Shown here in pieces: positions 54,425 to 64,000 of a stretch of 64,000 nt of DNA. Under the pieces are notes generated by a model. That model was not told the origin of the DNA, made no database searches, and saw only the letters and a list, made by a program, of their open reading frames with translations. Positions within the stretch are counted from its first letter, which is position 1. Each line of letters opens with the position of its first letter. Source of the stretch: Phytopythium helicoides (taxonomy: Eukaryota; Oomycota; Peronosporomycetes; Pythiales; Pythiaceae); NCBI GenBank assembly GCA_024867545.1, contig JANFNE010000038.1, forward strand, positions 372,001-436,000. Direction: 5' to 3'. The position numbers were made by a program, and so were the translations under genes.

Positions 54425-55871
54425 CTACACCGAGTACATCTTGATCTTGAGGAAGAAGAAGCCAAACACGAAGCCGCAGAAGGCAAACGCACCACCAAGG
54501 AACACTGGCAGCTTGTATCCGAGCGACGTCTCGACGATCGACGCGGCGATCGAGAAGTTGAGAATCTGCCCGATGCAGTTTACTGAGTTGATGGTGCCGA
54601 CCTGCATGCCGATGTTCGAGTCCGACTGGAGTAAGTGAATAATGATCGGCATGGCAAGGGCAGTGAGCACACTGTTGGGAAGCGACGACATGACCGCAAT
54701 GATCACGTCAAAGTAGACGTTCTTGGTGAATGCGACAATCATCATGAGCGCCATGGGGATGCACGAGAGCGTCACCGTCCACTTGGCACCAATCTTGCTC
54801 ACAACAAAGGGCACGCAGTAGGCAGCGATGAAGGCAAAGACGTTCAGGAGGATATCCGCGAGGCCGCCAGCGAGAGACACGCCCTTGTTGTAAGCCTTCT
54901 GAGCCTCCGTGCAAGTGTCGCCGCACGTACTAGCATACGACGCGTCGCCTTCGTAAACCTCCAGGCCGAAGAACTGGCCCTTGTTGCTGCTGTACGCCGC
55001 GTTCGAGTAGCAAATGAAGAAGAAGACGACGTAAAAGACGACGAGCACGCGCGGGAGCGAGCGGAACCCGTTGTAGATCTGGATGCACACGTCCTTGAGT
55101 CCCTCGAAGAAACCCTGCTGCGGCACGGTCGAGCGGTCCAGCGGCTCCTCCTTCACCACGAAGCACGCGACGCCAATGCACACGACCATCCAAACCGAAA
55201 GCATCGCCATGAAGTAGTGCATCGTGTTGTACGCCGGGCCGAAGATCTGGATGTAAGCGGCAATCACAAGAGCGCCAAGCATCGACCAGCCTTGGGCGAG
55301 GGCGGCACCAGTCGTCTGCCGGTCACCCGCGTGGTCCGCGATAAGCAAAAGCGCCGGTGTCTGCACGCAGTTCACGGTAATGTCCATCCAGATATAGCAG
55401 AGAATCGTTATCGTCGATGTCCACGTGCGGTCGGTCACCTCTCCTTCCTTGCCGGTGCCAACATCACCAAGCGCGTCGCCGATCTCGGTCACGTACGCCA
55501 TGGGGATCCAGCATAGAATGCTGAGAAAAAATGACCAAGGTCGGGCGGCGACGACCGAAACGATTCACACTGCGATCGCTGAAGATGCCGATCATCGGAC
55601 TCACGATGAGACCGACGATGGGGCCGCTGAGCTGGGTCAGCTGGACGGCGAAACCGGGAAGCATCGTCTGCATGTATGGTCCGATGGCGGCCCATTGAGC
55701 AGCCCAAGCCATGTTGGTGGCCATTCGCGGGACGGAGACGGCGAGGAGGAACCAAATGGACGGCCAGTTCTTGGAGTTCTTCTCGACCGGCTCGCCGTTG
55801 AGGCTGGTGCGCTTGGGAGACGCATGGCTCGAGTATCCGGCGGTGAGGCGCTTCTCGAGGTCCACAGTCAT
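54425..55871 (-). CDS. Sucrose/GPH-type transporter (SLC45/SUT-like), one frame break
   Basis: The start MTVDLEKRLTAGYSS is followed by TM1 with NMAWAAQWAAIGPYMQ, LSGPIVGLIVSPMIGIFSDR and RFGRRRP, the signature of sucrose-proton symporters and SLC45 proteins. After RRRPTLVIF the frame changes at an A6/T6 run (55526-55531); with one T fewer it continues LSILCWIPMAYVTEIGDALG. The rest gives about ten more TMs and ends FGFFFLKIKMYSV. Total about 482 residues, usual for the family. It likely imports a disaccharide or other glycoside with protons at the plasma membrane. The C-terminal frame alone is open for 358 codons, so the break is the only defect. Confidence 0.8.
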
Positions 55872-58537
55872 TGCCGCTGGTGCTGGAGTTGCTGCCGAGT
55901 GGTTGAGGCGGTGCGTGGCAAATTGGCAAGTGAGACTTTGAAGCAAACGAGCCCGCGAGAGGTTTTTGCGAGCTGCCAAAGCTGCATCGCACCTGTCACG
56001 TGGTGGTAACTTGCACCTCGCCATAACGTGAGTATTATAAAAAGTAATGGGACTGCATGTGAATTCGGTTGGGAGCATGAAAGTCCCTCCAATCTCTCGC
56101 TGACGGAGATTGCTAACTAGACCAGCATGGGCGACATCTCCAGAGCGTGTCCGAAGAGAAAAGCCCGAAGGCGGAGTGCAAGCGTATCATGCGAAGGTCG
56201 CGAAGGCGAAGTGGAGCACTCGTCGACTGACGTTGAGGCCGTCAAGTTCACACACAGTCCGATCGCTGGCATTGGCACTCACATTCTGTCGAATCCCCGC
56301 ACTGTCTGACCCACGTCATCATCTACAAGGCGTGAAAAGCGAACGAGCGGAGGCGAAAGTGTAGGACTCGGACCGGCGGGACCCAGTGTACAGGTTCAGA
56401 TGCTGTGCCCACGCACCAGTTGAAGTTTTGATCGCAGTGTACAACGGTGCTCGACTTCAACGCTCGCCTCGCTGCGGGAACAGCGTCAGCGGTTGGTGGT
56501 GTACAAATCGCACCAGGCTTTGCACCGAGGTACACGCCAAGTAGGCTGTGATCACCTACCCAGCGTCATGATGTGCAGGCGTAGCTTATTTGGATTGTCA
56601 GCTCAAATTAATTGGCGTTACTTTGCCCGAGTATCTGCCTACTTTGTCATTCAAAATGGCCCCCTGGGACCTGTTGAGGGTCGAATGGGAACGACTGAGA
56701 CCCGAGCGGGCAGCTGAGGGCTGACTTCCCACCTCAATATGCGTGACGGGGAGACCGGGATGAAGAGGCAACGTCCTGGGCAATCCTGTTGGAAGAAAGA
56801 AAACGCCATCGACTGGCTGTAAGCACGACTACAAAGATGACGGCTCGACGTCGCCACCAAAACCCGATTTTTTTTTTTTTTCATTGCATTTCACTATGCT
56901 GTTCTCTCTTTGCGAGGTGCTGCCCGCATTATTTCGTGTGTGGGATGCGAGATGATCCAAGTCGCCCGGATGATGTGTTTTCTACCTACAGTACTGTACT
57001 ACTGAAGTTCGCTGTACGCCCAACGCAAGCAGCTGCGCCGCTCGGCTCCGATGCATCCAGCATGGAACTTCGTCGGAGGCCTTCTTGGCAAGCCGAACGT
57101 TCAGAGCACTAGTGTCACGCTTTGGTATCCCTGTGCTACCACCCAGCCACATGCTGTCGCTGCGGACGCAGACTGTGCGCGCTCTCAGTCTTCCAAATGC
57201 TGCACGGCAGCGAAAGGCGAGTCGAAACCCTCTTTCGAACCGCAACTTGCAAGCGCTGGTGCGTGAATGCCGATTTGCATTGCATCCTCATCGGCTCGAG
57301 CGCATCGCCGCCTTAGTCAGTCGCTCGAATTGTGTTTGGTGTGCGCGGGCGAGCGCTGAAAGGCCGGTCTAGACCCCCTTGAACTTGAAACTTCAACCGT
57401 TCAAGCTGCAGTGTACACTGTACACTCGCTTCCGTGCAAAGCGGGACGCGCCTGTCAGTCGGACTCATCCGCAGTAGTTTACCAGTTGGGTGGCGCGCAT
57501 GATCTTCAGCCGCCATGGTGAGTTTTGCTCCGTAAACACTTGTGTTGACATCGGTTCAACCAGGTTCAATTGCACCCAGAAAATATAGTTTCTCAGTAAT
57601 CGCCGGATTCATAGCGAGCTTCAATTCCATCGCTTTGGTTCAAGCCGATGTCTGCCGTCGCAAAGCAACGGGCCGAGAGATCGCCGTACCACACAAAGCG
57701 AAAAGCACGCCAATTGACTGTTTCCCGCCGGGATGAAGAACTGCTGAGCACCCTGCGGTGGAGTTGGTGACGCGAGAGCATAGGTGAGAGCATCTTGCGA
57801 GCGTTCGATGCATTTGTTGCAGGAAAGTGGAATCCCCGCCATTGATCTGTTTGTGCAATTGCGCTCACACACGACTCGAGTGGCTCAGTCGTACATCAGA
57901 AAACGAATCGCCTCACCGCAATGGGTCGCGCTGCAAGTTGATCAATGATGAGATGCGCAGCGCTAAGGCACTGTCCCCGTTGATTGCACGTACATCTCTA
58001 TGGCTCCTTTCGATGCCTGCACATATATCATGTCAGTGAAGCCGACGACACGGCGACTTGAGGAAAGCCCCTCGCAACTGCCCCATGCGAACAAGTTGGC
58101 GTTGGCACCATCTCGAGTGGACGACATCGCATGCCGAGCTTGGAGTTGTGCGCTCTCCCATCACAAAGCCGTGAGACCGCATGATCCGAAGTCTCCACCT
58201 CTCTGTTGGCGCTGGCAGCCACTCAATAGAAGACTTTCCATTTGACGGAGCAGTTGGAGCCTCGCACAAAGCAATCGTGGCATACATGCTCCGCGCAGTT
58301 CTAGCGCCTGCTGATTCAATGCCCTCGGCAGCTCTACACAGCGAAGCCTCAACGCCAAGACAGCGATTCCAAGTTGAAGTGGGCGGGAATCAATCCTCGC
58401 AGGTATGGGTTGACCATCTGTTCCCACAGGCCTCCAATTTCCGCAGGCTATGCGAACACGAAGTCCCAACTCAAACTCAAACCTCATACCGCGCCAAGCC
58501 GTGACCGGAAGCGACCGCGCCTCGCCTCCCGCCGCCC
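55872..58537. other. 2.7-kb stretch without a recognisable gene
   Basis: Both strands show only short frames without domain motifs, signal peptides or paired splice sites. It contains an oligo-T run (56868-56881) and a short duplicated CTGTACACTGTACACT (about 57413). Long for this otherwise compact genome; it may hold regulatory DNA, a non-coding RNA or decayed sequence. Confidence 0.4.
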
Positions 58538-60537
58538 ATGACGACGCCCGCGCCGCGCTCCGCCGCCTCGCGGCTCTCGCTGCTGCTGCTTTTCTCGCTG
58601 GTCGCGCTGGTGGCAGCCCAGCGCTCGATTTTGGGTTCGAAATTCGCAAAATTGGCGACGATATGCGCCGAACTGTGGGCTGATGACGAGTTGATGGAGC
58701 AGCAGACGCGCGGTGGATGGATGAGGGCGATCGTGCGAGCGCCAGCGTGCGCGAGTGGCAGCAGCAGCAGACGTTCTGCTTCCTGGACAATGCTACGCTG
58801 CGCGTACGGATTGACGAGCTCAACAGGTGAGTTTGGGGTGGATGGGTGGATGTCGTTGGTGAGGGAGGGAGCTGCGTGCTGACCTGTGGAGGTGGAGGAC
58901 AGCACGCTGCAGCCGCACGTGATCCGGTCGGTGAGCCACCTGCGGGAGGCCAATGCGGTGTTTGAGGCGACAACGGCCGCGCTCGCGTACGTGGAGAAGC
59001 TGGCATGGCCGCTGCGGCCGTTCTTCTGGGCGTGGAGCGAGCTGCGCGTCGTGGTCGACAGCGCACACCGCGAGCAGCTCAAGTTCTCCTTTGCGCGGTG
59101 TGTTGGATGCTGCATGAATGCGATTGTTGGTGACGCCGTTAGGCTTACGCGCCGGTTTGTTGCTTTTGACCGACAGCTCTCCCGGGGCGCTATGCAAGGC
59201 CACGCTCAAAGGCGTTGAGGCTGCGCCGCTGCTGACCGAGTGGGTTTCGGAGACGACTGCGCAGAATGTCCAGACGGTTCTACGTTTCGTCTGTACGTCG
59301 TTTTGAGTGTGCACAAATGTATTCAACGTGGTGCTAATGCTGCGCTTCCAGCCTCTGTCGTTTGCGAGCAGTGCGTACATGGCTGCAGTCTTGAGTGCAC
59401 CCCAATCGCTGGTGACGAGGAAAAGTTCGGCTCGAATGCGTGCATGCTGGAGCTCAGTCCGTATCATGCGCCGTGTATCACGGTCACGGGTCCGGAGCAG
59501 CCGTTCCTCTCGACCTCCCCGCCCAACCTCCGCTTCTCGATCGCGTTCTACACATACTTGTCATCCGTGTATGCGCAAAACTTCTTTTCGGGGCTGCTGA
59601 TCTTCTACATGTCGGATCGGCTGGGGCGGTCCCGCGCATTCCACTACTTCCTCGGAGCTGCGATGGGTGTGTGTTTTTCGGCGTTGCTTGCGCTCTACCT
59701 GTTCCACCGCCAGACTCGGTCGGCAACGAAGCTCATACCGGGTGCTCAGCTCCTGCAGTCTGTTGGATCGATGCTCTCGGTGGTCGTTCCATTCACGGGT
59801 TTTGTGCTCGTACCGTCGATTTACTGGCTGGCGGCGCAGACCACTCGCTACCTCGTGTACTTGTGGGACCGCGAAGAAGTCTTCGGCATCCCTCACCTGG
59901 GCAAGATTTACTTTTTGGCATTTGCCTTGATTGGCTGTATCGTCATGTGGTGGAACCAGTGGGGTGCTCCGGCCAAGAGTGATGAGGAGCCGCAGAAGCC
60001 GGAGGAAATCGAGGAGATTGGTCGTCTGGATGACGATGATGACCTTCCCATGACGACGTTCCAGACTGTGCTGGCGCGCGGACTAAAGTTCATGGGTTTG
60101 ACGCTGCTTTTCTACTCCACGTCGTCGACCGAGGCTTCTCTGTTAGTCGTTCTGCTGGTGTCTCTGACCCGTGTGTTCGAGTTCATTGCCTTTGTCGCGT
60201 ACTTTTGGTACCATTACGAGGTACGAAAAGTGCTCATGGCTACAGTGGTTCCTGATGACCCACATTGATGTTTATGATTGCGCAGAAACCGGGTCGTCAC
60301 AGCAAACTTATCACAAAGAAGGAGTTCGAGGTCCAGGGTCAGTCTGAGACGGAGAAAGCGCTCAAGCAACTGCAGGAGTATCTGAAGAAGAACCCAGACG
60401 AGCTTGACAAGGTGCGCGAAGACAGCGAGATCCGACTTCGCCGGTTTGTCAAGGGACGCAACCATTTGGACGTCGCCACTCGGGAGGCCGCTGCTGCTAA
60501 GAAACGTGCTGGCGGCTCGTGGTGTGCCATTCAGTGA
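58538..60537 (+). CDS. NEMP/TMEM194-type nuclear-envelope membrane protein
   Basis: The start MTTPAPRSAASRLSLLLLFS is a signal peptide. Likely exons: 58538-58634, 58706-58826, 58903-59097, an exon from about 59138 to 59285, one from about 59352 to 60220, and 60286-60537; the boundaries near 59098-59138 and 59285-59352 are uncertain because frames do not join cleanly. The luminal part contains TFCFLDNATLRVRIDEL and SPYHAPCITVTGPEQP; several TMs follow (FFSGLLIFYMSDRLGRS, GVCFSALLALYLF, VVVPFTGFVLVPSIYWLA, IYFLAFALIGCIVMWW). The last exon reads ITKKEFEVQGQSETEKALKQ, the TMEM194 end motif (T.eEFe.QG...T..AL). NEMP proteins sit in the inner nuclear membrane. Confidence 0.75.
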
Positions 60538-60941
60538 GTTTTGCAGCACAGGAGAGAGCAAGGAGGAGTAGCATGACGCGTTCCGCCCGATGTCGCGAGT
60601 TGGCTTCCTTTTGAAGGTATTTAGCTCTCTCCATTGACTCGCCCGTGGGCACCAACTCGTTCGCCCTAGCTGCTCAAAGTACTAGAAGAAAATAAATGGA
60701 CACTCGAAAACATTTCTCATGGAAATTGGACTCCATATGCATGCGTCATTCGCATCGCTTCTGCATTCAGGTGCTGAGATCTACAGGAAATACCACACGC
60801 CTTTTCATGCGTCATCTTGATCACGGGACCTACTGGAGAGCGAGAGAATCAAACGGAGGAACTGCAATCGTGGATTCTAAACGGGTTCACGTGTTGTCAA
60901 CACATGCACAGTCGGGCTTGCGTCTTGCGCAGCCGCACGAC

Positions 60942-61340
60942 CTAGTTGTCCTCCTTCTCGACGACGACCTCGAGCATGATGACGCTCTTGCGGTTCTGCT
61001 TCTTGAACCCGGCGGGGATCTCGAGGTCATACATGAGCACCTCGGACTGCTGCTGGCCAGCAAACGGCGCGAGCGCGACGACGCACGATCCGATCTTGTC
61101 GTCCTTGGAGATGCGGTCGTGGTCGAACACCTGCACGTCGAGCACGGCCTCTGCCGGGTCCTGCGTGATGAAGGAGAAGGTCTCTGCCGGGCTCCACTCG
61201 GGGTTGATGTTGGCCGGGATGATGGAGCTCTTGTGCGTCGTCTCGCCGACCTTGAAGACCACGTACGGGTCGCTCTTGCCGTTGTAGTCGGCCGACGGTA
61301 GGTCCACCGCCTTGACAAGCGTCACGTGCACTGCAAACAT
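60942..61340 (-). CDS. C2-domain protein, single domain
   Basis: 132 residues, one C2 domain and little else: MFAVHVTLVKAVDLPSADY, then GKSDPYVVFKVG and FDHDRISKDDKIG carry the Asp residues of the Ca2+-binding loops. It ends in a short acidic tail. C2 domains bind phospholipids with Ca2+. Strongly similar to the C2 part of the divergent gene at 62503 (GKSDPYVVFK, HKSS, KQNRKSV), so the two are paralogues, this one lacking the dysferlin-like part. Confidence 0.88.
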   Translation of the reverse strand: MFAVHVTLVKAVDLPSADYNGKSDPYVVFKVGETTHKSSIIPANINPEWSPAETFSFITQDPAEAVLDVQVFDHDRISKDDKIGSCVVALAPFAGQQQSEVLMYDLEIPAGFKKQNRKSVIMLEVVVEKEDN

Positions 61341-62502
61341 GCTGAAGCGAGGGTCTTGGGGGCGCTAGGGGGCGACGGGCAGGGCTGGAAGTGGCGACGG
61401 CGACACCTCCGGCGCTCTACAGGTTTACACGTATGTGGTCTCATCGGTGGGATAGTCAACAGTAGGCATTCCCGCGAGATTGTGACGGATTCAGAGAGCG
61501 CGACTTGTTGCAGTCGAGCTAACGCTGGTCGGACCGATTTTTGTTTTTCGCTTTTTGCATTTTTCGACTTGCGTGGGAGCTGGTTGGCGGTGCGTTGCGT
61601 TGCGAGGCTGTCTGGGGCTGCTCGTTGAATTGAAGAGCGAGGCATGGAGGGCGGACGTGGATCGCCCCGGATCGCAGTGGTACAGTGCTGGTCTTCGCGG
61701 TGTCGACGATCGACAGACCCGCGGACGGACGACGCTACGACTCGGAGACATGTTGGCCCCGTTTTTGCTGGTTGGCTCGCCCACCATGGCTGTCGATGGA
61801 TCTGTTCGTCGGTCCTGAGGAGTCTGACGGTGGCGAAAAGTCTCTTCGCGTCGAGTCGCCAAGTCGCCTCGATTTTTTGATCGACCGGATCTCCTGGTGT
61901 CCATGCATTTCGCATAAAGATTTCGCGATCGCTGCTTACTAGACATCGAGCACCTCCTTTCCACCACTTTCGCCACTCGCGCGATCTCCCACGGTGCCGT
62001 ACGTCCGTTTGGCGTTTGTTCACTATGAGATCTCGCATCATGTGAGTCGTCGCCTCATCACATCTCGCCAAGCTCAAAAGGATCAAGTCACGTTCTACGC
62101 CATGTGGCGCACACTAGAATTATATTCCTGATATCCGCAACCGAAACCTCTTGGGCTGAGTATGGATGCGGGTGCAGCTGGCGCGTCGTGGGTACAGCGC
62201 GGGCGCTGTGCTTTGTCGCAGCGCCTTTCCGCCAATCATATGTTTGATCTCGCTCTTTTTCGCCCAATCACAACGTGTCATTTGCGGCAGAACGCGAGCA
62301 CATACAAATCCCAAGTCGGATCGGCCGTGCCCCTTTGAGCCGAGCCAAACGAACAACAACTTATCCGGGCGAGGAGCTACACAACTCAAGACGACGCGCC
62401 GGCGGCAGCTTGGCGGGCGTCGACGGCTTCCCCCGCTCCTCCCCAGGCCCTAGAGGACCCAACTGGGCGCTCCCCGCTGTCGAGAAGGCGAGTAGGGCGG
62501 CC
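61341..62502. promoter_or_regulatory. 1.16-kb divergent intergenic region of the two C2 genes
   Basis: No coding exon was found. CCAAT-core motifs occur at about 62232 (GCCAATCAT) and 62264 (CCCAATCAC) upstream of the plus-strand gene. It may regulate both C2 paralogues. Confidence 0.35.
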
Positions 62503-63252
62503 ATGTACACGCTCGAGGTGACGCTGGTGCGCGCGTCGGACCTGGCGGCCAGCGACTTTGGGTTCATGGGCATGGGCGGCAAGAGCGACCCGTACGTGGT
62601 GTTCAAGATGGGCCGCGTGCAGCACAAGAGCTCGGTGGTGGCCGCGACGCTGAACCCGCGCTGGAACCCGCCCGAGACGTTCCACTTCCAGGTGGACAAG
62701 CCCAAGGAAAAGTGCCTCGAGGTGCACGTCATGGACTACGACCGCATCGGCAAGGACGACCTCATCGGCGTCGCCAACCTCGCGCTCGCGCCGTTTCTAG
62801 AGAAGCGCGGCAGCGAGGTGCTCGCCTACGACCTCGAGGTCCCGCCGGACTACGACAAGCAGAACCGCAAGTCGGTCGTCTTCCTCGAGGTCAAGCTCAC
62901 GTCCAACGACCACGTCGACCAGGTGCTCGAGCTGTGGGAGAATCAGCGGTACCACCTCATCAAGAAGTGGACCAACGAGACGCTTATCGCCGGCTCCAAC
63001 GAGCGCAAGCGCTGGAGCCACATCACTGACAGCACCATCTCGTCCAACTCGTTCGAGGAGGTCGCGCCGAAGGTGCCTTCCCATCTCAAGGCAGAGGGCT
63101 GGACGCTCGACGTGGCACAAGGCGACGAGAACGGATGGATGTACGCCCCGTCATTCTCGGGCCCGTGGCAGAAGGACGCGTTCACACTCGCTATGGTTCG
63201 CCGCCGCAAGTGGATCAACAAGTGCCGCGCCATCGTGCAGCAGCAAGATTAG
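62503..63252 (+). CDS. C2 + dysferlin-domain protein
   Basis: 249 residues, intronless. An N-terminal C2 domain (MYTLEVTLVRASDLAASDF, GKSDPYVVFKMG, MDYDRIGKDDLIG) is followed by a region of dysferlin/Pex30 type: ENQRYHLIKKW, ERKRWSHITD (DysF-N-like Trp) and GWMYAPSFSGPW with VRRRKWINKC (DysF-C-like). Dysferlin domains occur in ferlins and in yeast peroxisome/ER proteins, usually in larger proteins with TMs; here no TM is seen, so this is a compact soluble membrane-binding protein. The upstream open frame reaches 62275, but the C2 strand begins at the ATG at 62503. Confidence 0.82.
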   Translation: MYTLEVTLVRASDLAASDFGFMGMGGKSDPYVVFKMGRVQHKSSVVAATLNPRWNPPETFHFQVDKPKEKCLEVHVMDYDRIGKDDLIGVANLALAPFLEKRGSEVLAYDLEVPPDYDKQNRKSVVFLEVKLTSNDHVDQVLELWENQRYHLIKKWTNETLIAGSNERKRWSHITDSTISSNSFEEVAPKVPSHLKAEGWTLDVAQGDENGWMYAPSFSGPWQKDAFTLAMVRRRKWINKCRAIVQQQD

Positions 63253-63440
63253 GTCCCTTTCTTCGCCATTCGTGTCAACCCGAGTCAGTCCATTCATTCG
63301 ACGCATGCGTCGCCGAGCCCTCGCCGACTCGCCAGTATATTAACCCAAGCTGAGGGAAAGCAATTGCAGCGCGCATGATGAATTTCACACTTTGTTCAGC
63401 TTCAACGTGTTACTACAAGTCCAATGCGAGTGACTTCTCT

Positions 63441-64000
63441 CTAAGCAAACGCCTTGCTCCACATCTTTTTCTCCTTATCGAGCTGGCGCTTGGCGAGCAG
63501 GCGCAAGCGCTCGTCGAGCTTCTGCACTGCCTTGTCGTTCGGAGCGAGCGACAGCGCGAGCTTGATGTCCTCCTGTGCCTTCTCCAGGTTCTTTTCCTTC
63601 TCGTACGCGACAGCACGGCGGTACAGCGCCTTCACGCTCTTGTGATCGAGAGCAATCGCGTCGTTGCAGTTGGCAATCGCCTTGCTCCAGCTTTCAAGCT
63701 TGATGTAGCACTGCGCAAGGTTCAGGTGCAGACTCAGCTTGAGCGCGTGCACTTCCTCGAGGTCGTCCGACGACAGGTCGAAGAACTTGCTTGCGTGCGT
63801 CAGAGCCTTGACATAACGCATGGCAGCGTGCTGATAGTTGCCGTCACGGAACAGCTCGTTGCCCTCCTCCTTGTTCTTTACCACGAGGCGCATGCGCTCA
63901 GGCTTCTTGAGCTTGCGCGTGTCGTGGTCATCACCTTCGCCCTGCTCGGCCTTGGCCTTCTCAGACTCTTCCTCGAGCTGGGCCTCGAAGGCGCGCTGGG
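63441..64000 (-). CDS. TPR protein, FKBP-like C-terminal part (5' end outside window)
   Basis: The open frame runs from the window edge to the stop at 63441. It begins with an acidic/basic helix (QLEEESEKAKAEQGEGDD) and then three TPRs: KNKEEGNELFRDGNYQHAAM, SLHLNLAQCYIKLESWSKAI, and VKALYRRAVAYEKEKNLEKA, ending in a charged helix. The spacing and the KNKEEGN/NLAQCYIKL motifs are those of large FKBP immunophilins and related Hsp90 co-chaperones, but no FKBP domain lies within the window, so the exact family is open. Confidence 0.75.
   Translation of the reverse strand, partial: QRAFEAQLEEESEKAKAEQGEGDDHDTRKLKKPERMRLVVKNKEEGNELFRDGNYQHAAMRYVKALTHASKFFDLSSDDLEEVHALKLSLHLNLAQCYIKLESWSKAIANCNDAIALDHKSVKALYRRAVAYEKEKNLEKAQEDIKLALSLAPNDKAVQKLDERLRLLAKRQLDKEKKMWSKAFA

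Overview
The window reads as nuclear DNA of an oomycete, a flagellated plant-associated stramenopile of the Phytophthora/Pythium type. The evidence is eukaryotic genes with very short introns (about 60-75 bases, GT...AG, often with a CTAAT/CTGAC-like branch site), initiator-like promoter motifs of the GCTCATT type seen in oomycetes, a two-exon macrophage-migration-inhibitory-factor (MIF) family, and ciliary (tectonic), coatomer, ERAD, V-ATPase-assembly and nuclear-envelope genes. No searches or alignments were run; family calls rest on motifs read in the translations.

Layout. 1-6.9 kb: 5' part of a tectonic gene (minus) and a large coiled-coil gene (plus). 7-14 kb: repeat-rich stretch with a tRNA-like relic, hairpins, a 36-bp minisatellite, two MIF genes and two decayed Ser/Gly-rich repeat genes. 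14.1-25.2 kb: a tandem array of a zinc alcohol dehydrogenase (CAD/YahK type) in ~2-kb units, one 5'-truncated and five complete, nearly identical apart from a CAG tract of 17 to 57 triplets just after each stop codon. Each unit also carries a frame-broken MIF exon 2. 25.2-29 kb: a diverged ADH copy without expansion, a MIF gene and an MFS sugar transporter. 29-48 kb: conserved genes: beta-COP; an ERAD protein joining an OS-9-type lectin domain, an EDEM-type GH47 domain and a PA domain; a Vma12/TMEM199-like factor; an ABCA transporter; a TPR protein. 48-52.7 kb: four more MIF genes and an inverted ADH copy; the ADH-MIF-transporter-end block is an inverted duplicate of the 25-27.5 kb block. 53.6-64 kb: a small secreted acidic protein, a sucrose/GPH-type transporter, a NEMP/TMEM194 gene, a C2-only gene, a C2-dysferlin-domain gene, and the 3' part of a TPR (FKBP-like) gene.

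The secretory genes (coatomer, ERAD lectin-mannosidase, V-ATPase assembly) are neighbours on short shared promoters. The accessory parts are shaped by repeated duplication of an ADH+MIF module. Several conserved genes are interrupted by apparent single-base frameshifts, some in homopolymers (beta-COP, the EDEM fusion three times, ABCA, the TPR gene twice, the sucrose-type transporter). I treat these as probable sequence errors and describe each as one gene, but they could be real.
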